64,000 nt of DNA from assembly GCA_949775045.1 (NCBI GenBank), contig OX459096.1, forward strand, positions 48,971,790 to 49,035,789. The letters are read 5' to 3'. The notes under the pieces are model-generated. The model did not search any database. It was not told the DNA's origin and saw only the letters and a program-made list of their open reading frames with translations. Numbering within the stretch: the first letter of the stretch is position 1; each line of letters begins with the position of its first letter. Shown here piece after piece: positions 36,601-46,924 of this stretch. This DNA is from Metridium senile (lineage: Eukaryota; Cnidaria; Anthozoa; Actiniaria; Metridiidae). Made by a program: the position numbers and the translations under genes.

Positions 36601-38783
36601 TGCTCTATTGGCAGATAATGCTTGTGCACACGCAATAGAAGTTCATAGATGATTTAGTGTTATTGGCAGATAATGGTTGCACACACAATAGAAGTTTATA
36701 GGTAATTTAGTGTTATTGGCAGATAATGCTTGTGCACACAATAGAAGTTTATAGGTAATTTAGTGTTATTGGCAGATAATGCTTGTGCACGCAATAGAAG
36801 TTCATAGATGATTTAGTGCTATTGTCAGATAATGCTTGTGCACACAATAGAAGTTCATAGATGATTTAGTGCTATTGGCAGATAATGCTTGTGCACGCAA
36901 TAGAAGTTCATAGATAATTTAGTGCTATTGGCAGATAATGCTTGTGCACGCAATAGAAGTTCATAGATAATTTAGTGTTATTGGCAGATAATGCTTGTGC
37001 CACAATAGAAGTTCATTTGTTACTCTTTTAAAGAATAGTATTTTCGTTTTTAGGAATGGACAAACGAATTGATGGTTTGGAATCCTAAAGACTGGGGCGG
37101 CCTGACTAGCCTAGCCATGAATGCTGATGATGTCTGGCTGCCGGATACTATTCTGTATAATAAGTAAGAACTCTTATATACACCTATTTCAATAATCGTT
37201 GTCGCAATCAAAGCTACAGTCCACACTCTGAAGCCTGCAAAGGATGTCGGTATTTCTTCTCTTGTTATCGATTTATTCGTAGCATATTTTGGTTGTACGT
37301 GTTTGTGTTATATGACCATAACAATCAAAGCTACAGTCCACACTCTGAAGCCTGCAAAGGATGTCGGTATATCTTCTCTTGTTATCGATTTATTCATAGC
37401 ATATTTTGGTTGTACGTGTTTGTGATATATGACCATAACAAGTTGTTGAAGTGATAGATGATGAAACAAACATTTCTTTAAAAAGCGCGTAATAAATAAC
37501 ACATCAGTTCATATTATCGACATCCTTTACAGGCTTCAGAGTGTGGACTGTAGCTTCGGCTGCGACAACGATTTTTGAAATAGATGTATATATTTGTGCT
37601 GGCTGACTGGTTGTTGCTTTGTCTATTTCATCGATATTTTTTGTTTCCTAGTGTGTTTGAAGAGTTTGATGGTCGCCTAGACAACATCAAGACGCTAGTC
37701 CTTGTAAACCATACTGGCAAAACTACGTGGAACGCTCCATTCATCTTTAAAACGCTGTGTAAAATTAAAGTCAAAAACTTTCCATTTGATCGGCAGCAAT
37801 GCAAGCTGAAGTTTGGCTCATGGCGATATGCAGCAAATCAGCTGAACCTGTGGTTTAAAGATGAAAAAGCAACATTGGATGACAAGAGGATCAAGAACGG
37901 AGAGTGGCATGTTGTTAATGTTGAAGTGACACGAAATGCTTTGGTTTATCCATGTTGTCCAAAAGACGTCTACCCTGATATAACATTTATCATCAACATC
38001 AAACGACGATCTCTTTTCTACATGTTTAATCTTATCATTCCAAACTTTTTGATCGCCTTGTTGGCGTTTTTCTCCTTCTACATTCCTGTTGAATGCGGTG
38101 AGAGAATATCGTTTGTGATGACAGTCCTTTTAAGTATGTTCGTGTTTCTTCTGCTTGTAGCCGAGAGCATACCACCTACATCAGAGGCTGTACCAGCCAT
38201 AGGGGTCTATTTTACATCGTCCATTATCCTGGTTGCGCTAGCTTTAGTTGCTACTGGATTTGTGTTAAAAATCAATTACATGTACTTGCACGCCCCTGGT
38301 GCATGTTTCTCACCTTCTTTACGACGACTGTTATTTGGAAAGATTGGACCTTTTCTCGGGTTCAAAGAATGTCAACTTATTTTCTCTCAGGACACCACAC
38401 AAACATGCTGTATGAAACGACTACTTAAAAAAGTCGACAAGTCACTACCGTGTACGTCAATTAATACAGGTGCTGAGGTTGTGTTTAAAAATGGTCAAAC
38501 CAAGAAAGAAAGAGGACTGTCTGAAGTACACGATATGTGCGCTGATGACGATTGCTCAGTAACCTTTGAATTGGGAGAAACATCTGACATGAAAGACTCA
38601 CTTGTACAGTATATCAGACTGATTGCCAACGCTGTGACGTCACATGAAGAAGACAATGCCAAAAGTGCTGAATGTCGTTTAGCGGCGGCCATTATTGATC
38701 GTTTTTTTATGCTGTTGTTTGTACTTGTGTTTCTAATATCTACTATCATAATTCTTGTTATCCCGTACGTTGGCACGGATTGA
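30643..38783 (+). CDS. Nicotinic acetylcholine receptor alpha-type subunit, complete, with alternative exon 3
   Basis: Cation-selective Cys-loop ligand-gated channel subunit of the plasma membrane. Exons: 30643-30724 (signal peptide), 30847-30989, 32945-32989 or 33021-33065 (alternatives), 37054-37163, 37652-38783. Phases 1,0,0,2 agree, 503 residues with one exon 3. Visible features: loop D Trp87, WLPDTILYN (118-126, loop A), Cys-loop C163-C177 with FPFD, loop B GSW (Trp184), loop C Tyr226-Pro-Cys228-Cys229 and Tyr234. The vicinal cysteines define an alpha subunit. M2 follows CGER (Glu277 at -1', Arg278 at 0', Leu287 at 9', Glu297 near 20'), fitting cation selectivity. M1, M3 and a C-terminal M4 (about 478-498) are present, with a long M3-M4 loop. 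Exon 3 (45 nt) and exon 4 (110 nt) have the ancestral nAChR sizes, whereas everything after is one exon. A GPCR lies antisense in intron 3. Confidence 0.95.
30990..32944. other. nAChR intron 2
   Basis: No coding or recognisable mobile element. AT-rich with a few GC-rich stretches near 32030-32150. Confidence 0.5.
32945..32989 (+). CDS. nAChR exon 3a (45 nt)
   Basis: Acceptor ttctattctag, coding DEKYQILKSNVWLRQ, donor gtgagt. It keeps the loop D tryptophan in VWLRQ. It is closest to the canonical family sequence DEKNQ.L.TN.WL. Confidence 0.9.
33021..33065 (+). CDS. nAChR exon 3b (45 nt), alternative to exon 3a
   Basis: Acceptor gattcccttgcag, coding DEVRQIMTVNMWLRQ, donor gtaagg. Same length and phase as exon 3a and clearly homologous (about 9 of 15 residues the same). 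The intervening 31 nt is too short to be spliced as an intron, so only one of the two can normally be used. Confidence 0.85.
33080..33215. repeat. Imperfect (GATAAT/GATGA)n tract
   Basis: Degenerate gataatgat-type repeats just 3' of exon 3b. Could influence splicing of the exon pair, but this is speculation. Confidence 0.7.
33880..34397. repeat. 113-114-bp tandem repeat, 4.5 copies
   Basis: Unit starts at 33880, 33993, 34107, 34221 and 34335 with ggaactgagaacaa; copies are almost identical (variants aatcatgtc / ggggcatgtc). Lies in nAChR intron 3. Confidence 0.95.
34478..34602. repeat. Family C element, single arm
   Basis: gttcctgtgctatctaggta then aacccaattttcccaaaaac and cgcctgttttacaagct follow the 24514 family C element. 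Confidence 0.6.
35022..35161. repeat. Direct duplication of the GPCR 3' end
   Basis: ttttcttttattcca followed by aatatcaatactattcggtt and ctggtcagcggggtcaca occurs twice. One copy codes for the GPCR C-terminus; the other lies beyond the stop codon. Confidence 0.85.
35094..36146 (-). pseudogene. Rhodopsin-family (class A) GPCR, single exon, one in-frame TAG
   Basis: The frame of 351 codons is continuous except for one TAG (35760-35762) at the end of TM3, four residues before TYDRYVAI, the DRY motif. Other class A landmarks: TM1 FFNGVTLFVVV (Asn1.50), TM2 LALLAITDFLSG (Asp2.50), Cys before TM3 (DVNCDID), TM4 HWAINIIIV, TM6 FVFCYVPVVIDIVF, TM7 ISPLLYGMR, where the usual Asn of NPxxY is Ser. An N-terminal five-residue duplication (ITWQPITWQP) is present. 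Ligand unknown; intronless receptors of this kind are expanded in cnidarians. The gene is antisense inside intron 3 of the nAChR gene. One clean stop and no frameshift means a very young pseudogene, a segregating null allele or an assembly error. A duplicated C-terminal segment (about 35022-35087 against 35086-35161) lies just past its stop. Confidence 0.85.
36540..37015. repeat. 52-58-bp tandem repeat, about nine copies
   Basis: Unit: atttagtgttattggcagat, then aatgcttgtgcacgcaatag, then aagttcatagat. It ends about 40 bp before exon 4 of the nAChR gene. Confidence 0.9.
37183..37583. mobile_element. MITE family A, copy 2, with internal duplication
   Basis: Ends cctatttcaataatcgttgt / acaacgatttttgaaatag. 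The left 120 bp (acagtccacactctgaagcc ... atgaccataacaa) is present twice in a row. It lies in nAChR intron 4, about 70 bp before the acceptor of the last exon. Confidence 0.85.
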
Positions 38784-38799
38784 GGGAATGCATTCCTAG

Positions 38800-39370
38800 A
38801 ATCCCATGGATCTGTTTAACATTTGCACCCAGGAATCATGAAATGCTCGGTATTCATTTTCACCCAGGGATCACTGATAAAAGTAGTTGACGACATACTC
38901 GGTACCCCAGAGCCTGATTGAGTTATGTATCAATTTACAAGATTTTAAAGATGAAATACCAACGTCCTCTGGATGTCGGGGGTTTAGGTTTGTTCCTCGT
39001 TTTACCCCGGGGATCATGAAGAAGAAATGACAACGCCCTTGGGATCCCGGGTGGTTAGGTTTGTTCCTCGTTTTACCCCGGGTATCATGAAGAAGGAATA
39101 ACAACGCCCTTGGGATCCCGGGGGTTCAAATTTGTTCTTCATTTTAACCTGCGGATTATAAAGATGAAATGACAACGTCCTTGGGATCCCGGAAGGGTAA
39201 GTCGGACCCCCTTTTCAAGCCGGGGATCAAAAGGAAATGACAACGCCCTTGGAATCCTGGAGGGTTAGGTCGGACCCCCTTTTCAAGCCGGGGGTCAAAA
39301 GGAAATGACAACGTCCTTTGGATGCAGGGAGCTTATAGGTCTGCTCCTCGTTTTACATAGGGGGTCATAA
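38800..39370. repeat. Degenerate tandem repeat of about 60-70 bp downstream of nAChR
   Basis: Words ccgggg(g)atcat(g)aagaa, atgacaacgcccttgggatc and taggtttgttcctcgtttta recur about eight times. It begins within 40 bp of the stop codon, so it is probably inside the 3' UTR. Confidence 0.8.
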
Positions 39371-39584
39371 TTATAATTGTAAACTTAATAAATAAAAACT
39401 TATTGTAAAACTGAAAATATTTAGATGAAAATACAAGAAAGAATTACACGAACCATGTTAGAATTAAAGTTTTTTTAATTAAGAAGGTTTCACTTGGTCC
39501 ATTGCTCGTGTCCTACTTTTTCCTTTTGACCGAACAGTGGAGATCACAAAACCTCATGTCTCACAATGTCGTGCTCCTTTCAAC

Positions 39585-40432
39585 AATGTGTATCATGGTA
39601 ATATGTGCATATATTTTGATCGCTTCCTTTTTATTACAATTAACCTTCACTATTCTAATATTGTGTATCATGGTAATATGTGCATATATTTTGATCGCTT
39701 CCTTTTTATTACAATTAACCTTCACTATTCTAATATTGTGTATCATGGTAATATGTGCATATATTTTGATCGCTTCCTTTTTATTACAATTAACCTTCAC
39801 TATTCTAATATTGTGTATCATGGTAATATGTGCATATATTTTGATCGCTTCCTTTTTATTACAATTAACCTTCACTATTCTAATATTGTTTATCATGGTA
39901 ATGTGCATATATTTTGATCGCTTCCTTTTTATTACAATTAACCTTCACTATTCTAATATTGTGTATCATGGTAATGTACATATATTTTGATCGCTTCCTT
40001 TTTATTACAATTAACCTTCACTATTCTAATATTGTGTATCATGGTAATATGTGCATATATTTTGATCGCTTCCTTTTTATTACAATTAACCTTCACTATT
40101 CTAATATTGTGTATCATGGTAATGTACATATATTTTGATCGCTTCCTTTTTATTACAATTAACCTTCACTATTCTAATATTGTGTATCATGGTAATGTAC
40201 ATATATTTTGATCGCTTCCTTTTTATTACAATTAACCTTCACTATTCTAATATTGTGTATCATGGTAATGCACATATATTTTGATCGCTTCCTTTTTATT
40301 ACAATTAACCTTCACTATTCTAATATTGTGTATCATGGTAATGCACATATATTTTGATCGCTTCCTTTTTATTACAATTAACCTTCACTATTATAATATT
40401 ATATATGGTGATGTACAGATATTTTGATCGTT
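39585..40432. repeat. 73/75-bp tandem repeat, 11 copies plus a decayed twelfth
   Basis: Unit: gtgtatcatggtaatatgtg, then catatattttgatcgcttcc, then tttttattacaattaacctt. Two length classes (gtaatatgtgcatat, 75 bp; gtaatgtacatat or gtaatgcacatat, 73 bp). Open frames through it are repeat shadows. Confidence 0.95.
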
Positions 40433-40802
40433 TTCTTAATTATTAAATGTGCGACAACTTTTCACTATTGTTTAAATTAACAAAATATCTATTACCATAC
40501 TTCGGAGAGATTTCGGAGAGCAGCAAAGCGCGGTCAAATCATGCATGATTTCAAAGAAATTCGATGTTGTGCTAATTAAACTGTACACAATAGAATTCCC
40601 AGAGCACTAAATCTTCGAACACTACTGATAACTATAACTTCAATATTAAGTCTATTTTAGGCGGCCTTGGAAGTTATCAATAAGCATGAAATTCAGGGAA
40701 AGTGTGATTCATTGATCAGTTGTAGTCCTGAAAAGAGGCCAAGAAAAAAAAAAAAAAAATCGACGAGTTTTTTGGATGATCGCAGTTTTCGTGAAAGTGA
40801 CT

Positions 40803-40803
<1 letters not shown>

Positions 40804-40891
<88 letters not shown>
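40804..40891. repeat. (AAT)n microsatellite
   Basis: About 88 bp of pure aat units. The poly-Asn and poly-Ile frames here are not genes. Confidence 0.95.
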
Positions 40892-40960
40892 TGTAAAGTG
40901 GCTACAACCGTGAATACAACACAATACAGTACATATAAAAAGGTATAAGGTGAATTACAT

Positions 40961-41583
40961 TAGAACGATTTCGCATAAGTGTATTTTTACATGCTAATGA
41001 GCTGGAGGATAAAATAGCATGTAAATGAGGGGTACTCACGTGCTTGGCTGATACGATTTGACAAGTTGGGATTAAAGTAGACATTTTTGCCTCACCGCTA
41101 GGCGCTAACCTTGAATCCCGTGCGCTCTGGAACAAAGAGTGGCAAATTTTTTTCCGTGGAATGTTTTCTTTGTTTAATTAAGGTTTACATTTTTTTGAAG
41201 CATGTGTATAAATCATAATTATTGCTCTTCATAGTGATGTGTAGTAGTTGCAAAAAGTATCAATATTTTCTGAAATAAAAAAATGAAAAACCAACAGAAA
41301 ACATATTTGCTTGACATATTGCAATCGATAAAATGTTCCGCGTCCGCGGGCTAAACAAAGTAATTTTTATTAACAAAGAAAATCACATTCCACGGAAAAA
41401 TAATTAACTTTCTTTGTTTTAGATCGCACGGGATCCAAAAAGTACGATAATGTCAAAAATGTCTACTTTAATCCCATCTTGTCAGATCGTAAAGCCACGC
41501 ACGTGTGTACCCCTCATTTACATGCTATTTTACCATCCAGCTCATTAGCATGTAAAAATACACTTATGCGAAATCGTTCTATT
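40961..41583. mobile_element. Large foldback element, about 620 bp
   Basis: Arms of roughly 220-250 bp: gaacgatttcgcataagtgt / acacttatgcgaaatcgttc at the tips, acatgctaatgagctgga and its complement, then aagtagacatttttg / caaaaatgtctactt inward and ttccgtggaatg / cattccacggaa near the centre. Short loop, no coding. Confidence 0.85.
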
Positions 41584-41663
41584 GATACTAGCTATACAAG
41601 TAAAACTGAATAAAAATCTAAATAGAAAGGTATGTCGTAAAGGTTTGTTGATAAAAGTGTACG

Positions 41664-41876
41664 TTATTTATATTTAAAATTATCTAAAGAGGGATCTTGT
41701 CTTATATCTAATGGAATTGCATTCCATAATTTGCTACATAAAAATTTAAACGTCCTCTGACCGAACGTTTTTCTATATAAAGGTACCCTAAGATTATTTT
41801 TTGTATTTCCTCTAGTATTTAATAAAACCGCTCTAAAGTAATTGGCTCTTTCATCTACAGGAAGCCAATTTAATTA
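41664..41876 (-). pseudogene. LINE ORF2 C-terminal fragment
   Basis: Minus-strand frame NWLPVDERANYFRAVLLNTR then KLWNAIPLDIRQDPSLDNFK is the conserved C-terminal region of CR1/L2-type ORF2. No stop inside the fragment, and the stop is at its natural place. Confidence 0.75.
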
Positions 41877-42092
41877 TTTAAAAATTTCTATTGATTTCTT
41901 ATTTTGTTTAGTTTAATCAAGTTTAATAGAGTTCGTCATAACATAATATTACATAATAATATTTGGATGAACAGGTGAAAATTACAGGACGAAAATCCCA
42001 ATTGACAATTTAAACCTATAAAAAAAGTAAAACATCAAATAAACAAAGTTAACAAATATTGAAATTAATATAAACAGAAAAATAATCTAAAT

Positions 42093-42195
42093 CTATGGTG
42101 GCCGATACGATGTAAATTTATTTGAGTAGAAAATTTGGAGTTGATTCTTGACTATCAACGTGGGGAGATCATTCCACAACGCTATGGTAGGAAAG
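42093..42195 (-). pseudogene. LINE ORF2 extreme C-terminus fragment
   Basis: Minus-strand TIALWNDLPTLIVKN then a stop after SYRPP. Same LWN..P block as in the neighbouring fragment but a different sequence, so a separate insertion. Confidence 0.55.
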
Positions 42196-42624
42196 TATGA
42201 TTTTTTTATTTTTTATCTTGTTTATGTTTTATATCTAAAATACGTGTTTTTTTCTGTACTTTATGTACCCGTTTTAACTATAAAATGAGCGCTTGAAGTA
42301 AACATTGCGTTCTTATCTTCAATCATATATTTTCAGTTTTTGCAAGATCGCATAACTGGGTTAATTTTTCAAGGAAGTGTAAGGGATATATTAGATAAAA
42401 TGAGCGATGTTTTCAGTTGTAAATAGATACTTAAAAAGGCCTATCCCTGGACCTTAAATCGCCTTAAATCGCCTTAAACCGCACTAAACCGCCTTAAAAC
42501 TTCACTTGAATTTTGGCCATATTTTCTTAAATCGCCTTAAATCGCCTTTAAATCGCCTTAAACCGCACTAAACCGCCTTAAAACTTCACTTGAATTTTGG
42601 CCATATTTTCTTAAATCGCCTTAA

Positions 42625-44011
42625 GGCTGGTGCCTAGTGTTGTTCATGCGCATTCTTATTGCGCATCTAGTTCGAGAGTGCAGTCGAAAATAAGTTCGCG
42701 GAAAATACCGTAAAAAAACAATAATCGAGCCACAAAAAGGAAAAATCCCTTCCTCGTTTTATTATAGAAAGAAAAGAGAAAATATCTGCCTCCATTTGAT
42801 TAACTTTTTGAGATAAAAACGGTACATTAAACGATGTTTGTGCGTAAATTGCACTTTTCGTGGACCTTTGGTCGATTAAAAAATAGATTTATTTATGCAC
42901 TTTTCACATCCTCATAAACGGAAAACATGAAAAATGAATTAAGATACAAATATAATTCAAAATTGGTTGAATAACTTGTTTATTTAGACTTTTTAGGCCT
43001 ACTAAAAGAGCTTTTTTAGTAGTTTTTACTTCGAAATGTTTCGAGGTTTTTTTTTTTACAAGCGGCAAAATGATGTTTTACACAAACTTATTTATTATAA
43101 AATACCTTGTTTTTACTTCCTTGTCTTTTCAAATCGATCTTGTGTTGGTAGAACTGATTCTTGAGGCTTTTAATTACATTTCAAAATAACTTTCAGCTTG
43201 TTTTTTGTTAGTTTGAATTTGAAAAAATGTCTTTTGAAAAAAATCTTACGATGAAAACTATATTTTACAAAGAAAATGTTATAGAATTTCTTTTTTGTTT
43301 TTGAATATATAGTTACCACACTATTAAATACTAGTTGAAGTGAATCTTTTGTCAATTTGAAGCTCAAAAGCTTGATTTTTCTCATTGTTTTGCCTTGTGT
43401 TTGAAGCGAATTTGAAGGTTCATTGGCGTTTGCAAACGCGCCAGGTAGAAATCTTGTCACGCGGTGACGTGACACAAAGTCACGTGTGTCACGAATTTTC
43501 GCGCGTTTTTACCTAAAAATGAAATCTAAAAATTAATATCTTTCAAAAACGCGTGGATACCCCTAATTTGACTTCGCTAGAAATGTTATAGTGCTATCGA
43601 AGTTTTTTTCTAAGTTGATATTTTAAAAATAAAAATGGTTTTGGTTTGACATTTTATCAATAATACGGTGTGCACACAAAATGTTTTTTTCGTGATTTTC
43701 GCCAAAAAGCTATCATAAAATATAGCTGCCTGCGTGACAAATAACATTTTTGACTTAAAGTCGAAAATATATATTTCGTAGATTATTATTTCACGTTTAT
43801 TTCTTGAGTAACTCTTAACAGTATGAAATAGTATTTCTTTAAAATTCGCAAAAATACACCTACGTCATCAGGTATTTAACAATAATTATCTCGCTTCGAT
43901 GCGAGGTGACCCCCCAATTTTTTTTCACTTTTAGATAGCCCATTGGGTGTTTGAAATAACTGGTATAGTTTCAATGAAATAAAAATGGGTTGCAATTACT
44001 AGGCACCAGCC
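42625..44011. mobile_element. TTAA-flanked element, 1387 bp
   Basis: TTAA at 42621-42624 and 44012-44015. Terminal inverted repeats ggctggtgcctagt / actaggcaccagcc (14 bp). No transposase frame; the 101-codon minus frame at 43170-43475 has no recognised similarity. Probably a non-autonomous piggyBac-type element. Confidence 0.85.
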
Positions 44012-45657
44012 TTAAATCGCCTTAAACCGCACTAAACCGCCTTAAGAGCGTTCCTCTGAGAATATCGACCATAGGTGTGCAAAATGCCCAGAAACCGAAT
44101 TCCTTATACTTTGCTCAAAGATAGCCCTCGATGTCCGTATCACAGAAATAATAGTGAAAGTTTCAACAGATTGTTATTTTAGGAGAAATTCGACATTTTA
44201 GGTTTGAAGGCTTGATAAGGCGATTTCCCGGCATCACACGTACTCCGCGAGAAATGCATTTTCGAAGTGTAAACAAAATTGAATTTCGTAACTGTATAGC
44301 TCTTTTAAAAGATCGATAAACAATTGTTATTTCAGCAGTAAAATTATTGATTTTTATTTAGAATTGAAAATTTAATGGAATTTTGAATTTGACCTAAATT
44401 TAGTCGATTTTCAATGCCTGAAAATAGCACAAATTGAGGAGTCAAAAAACCAACTTGTTACATGACTTTATGAAATAAACAAATGTTCCTGTGAAAGAGC
44501 ATTCTTTTAGCTTTTAGAAAATGTAAAAACATTTTTGGGCTACTAGAATTTCGACATTCTAGAGCTCCTCGAAAAGGCATTGTGGACGCTAAAAATAGCA
44601 TGTGTCACGGTGACGTGCGTGACATCGTGACACACAAACGTCTGATTAATTATGCTAATAAAAACATTTCAATGGATTTCTGTCACAATTTTAATGCATT
44701 TTAACCCTTTTTATTTCTTTAGAACAATATTTTGTATATATAGACATTTTATATAATTTTTGATACTTTTATTTTAGTATTTTATTTGTTAGGCATTGCC
44801 AAGTCCTCATTTCGTTTTGAGTAACATTACTAAATTAAGAAACGAAGCAATTCCGTAGAATTGAGGCTTCAAATATACACTATATCTATACTTAAATATG
44901 TCTATAGTTAAAAACATTGGTAAAGTTTTTGAATTGAAATGAAATTAAAAGCAGCGCTGTGCTGTAAAAATAATTAGCTAAATATATGTGCATAAATTTA
45001 ATTCATTGTTCTGCTTCAATGATTTGAGCGTGACCTTTTATTTATAGTATCACTAAAAGTGTGCAATATTTTGTACTATTTGCCACTAAATAGTGTTGAT
45101 TAAACAATAGAGAGCAAAAGAATAACAAAACAAAAAAACATATAAAAAAAACGCAAAAAAAAAAAGAGAATTGAAGATAAAAGATAAACAATGAACTGAA
45201 AAGAACAACAATGTCCAGAGAAATAACGAAAATATGAAAATATAATAACGCATAATCGATCACCAAAGCTTGGTGAATGTCCGCAGGCATAATGCCCTAA
45301 AAACAAAGCTAATTTCACCATACCGTAAGTCCTCTAAAAGCCACGTGGGGGCTTTTTATTTCAAGCTCGTTAGAGAGGGGGGCGGTTAAAGGAGAGGGGG
45401 GCAGTTAAAGGAGTGGGGGGCTTAATAGAGGGGAGGGGCTTATTAATTTGACCGGAAATTTAGATGATGATGATTTTTTAATCAAAATACAGTAGACAAT
45501 CTGGAATAAAAACAAGTCATACATCACAAAAAATTGAAGAGTAGACCTAAGAAACTAAAACACATGAGGTTTAAGATCATACAGCTGAAAATAAGGAACA
45601 AGATTTTGTTTTTTGTTCCGTCAGTGAACTGACAAGTATTAGATAGAGCTACTACGG

Positions 45658-46924
45658 TAGAGTGATAACACTAAAAGTGTGCAACATAAATACTACTAAA
45701 TACTGCTAAATTATGCAAATTCTTTTGTTCTCTATTGTTTAATCAACACTATTTAGTGGTAAATTACGGTGGCCCATAAATGTCACGGCAAAACTTTATT
45801 ACTCACGGCAAATCTTTTATTATTCACGACAAATCTGTTATTATTCACGGCAAATCTTTTATTATTCACGACAAATCTGTTATTATTCACGGCAAAACTT
45901 TCAGTTACTAACGGCAAAACTTACGAAAACAAAACTGAAGCTGCGGCATTCCTGTGTAAAATTCAAGATAGCGGATGAAGTAGTACCGTTAGTCTCCCTC
46001 GCAGCCGTTCTTAGTGTCGGGCTTCCTGGGGTAATGAAGTAGATGATCACTGCTCGAATCTTTGTTTTATAGAGGATACGGGTATGCAAAAGTTTTCCAT
46101 ATGTTCAGAACGCAACTTAAGATAAACATGGGTCCAATTAGCACACTAAAAGAAAGCTGTAGCAGTACAAACTGCAATGTAACATTGAGTTCGAATCGCA
46201 AAAACTAAGAAACGCTACAATGTCAATTTGTAAAAGCGATGAACTGATAAGCATTGACCTGGGCGTAGTGTGGGACTTAAAAATGTGAAAGAATAACCGA
46301 AACATTAAAAAGAAGGATGAAAAAGTGGAAAATATAATTAGATATATAATAAAACGAGTAATGTAAATAGATGAATGAAGTAATATGGAAAATGAAAAAC
46401 AAAAAAATTGGGCATGGATGGTGGAATATAGAATAATTGGAGAAAGAAAGAACCAGTAATAAAAAATATGATAAAAAATATAAATAAAAACAAAGAAGAA
46501 ATATATGGGTAAATGGGTTAAATAGAATAAAAAATCAAAAAAAAGTATTTTAAAAGACACTCATGAAATAAGCGGGGATGCATGGGAGGGGGAAGAGGAA
46601 TGGCGAAAATATGACCGAAAAAGGTGAACTATTATTGCTTTAAAAGCACGAAAAACAAGGATGTCATGGAGGAATATATGAAAAGGAAATGATGTGTGGT
46701 AATGATATAAATTTGGTGTAAAAAGTATAAAGTAAACAATAAAAAAATAGATATGTAAATAAATGCATGAATAGATGAATAAATAAATGATATGCCACGA
46801 GCAATAAAAGATTTGCCGTGAATAATAAAAGATTTGCCGTGAATAATAAAAGATTTGCCGTGACATTTATGGGCCACCGGTACCGTAGTAAATAGTACAA
46901 AGTATTGCACACTTTTAGTGTTTG
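45658..46924. mobile_element. MITE (tagagtacaaa family) interrupted by another element
   Basis: The intact relative at 50050-50188 runs continuously; here its two parts (45658-45765 and about 46886-46924, cacacttttagtgtttgta) are separated by the 45767-46880 element. Confidence 0.75.
45767..46880. mobile_element. Innermost element with GGTGGCCCATAAATG ends
   Basis: Ends ggtggcccataaatgtcacg / cgtgacatttatgggccacc. Subterminal 21-bp repeats (acggcaaatcttttattatt) run inward from the left and as complement from the right. The rest is A-rich with no credible ORF. Confidence 0.8.

Noticed and set aside
38495..38776. 93-codon minus frame within the receptor
   Set aside because: Antisense shadow of the M3-M4 loop and M4 coding region.
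39502..40211. Hydrophobic repeated frames resembling transmembrane proteins
   Set aside because: Frames across the 73/75-bp tandem repeat; they shift at each change of unit length.
40667..40948. Poly-Asn containing frame
   Set aside because: Read-through of the (AAT)n microsatellite with no conserved flanks.
43170..43475. Possible transposase frame inside the 1387-bp TTAA element
   Set aside because: 101 codons, lysine/phenylalanine-rich, with no DDD-type catalytic motif or other transposase feature.
46138..46912. Hydrophobic frames on the minus strand within the innermost nested element
   Set aside because: Low-complexity A-rich DNA read in reverse; no conserved pattern and overlapping frames are equally open.
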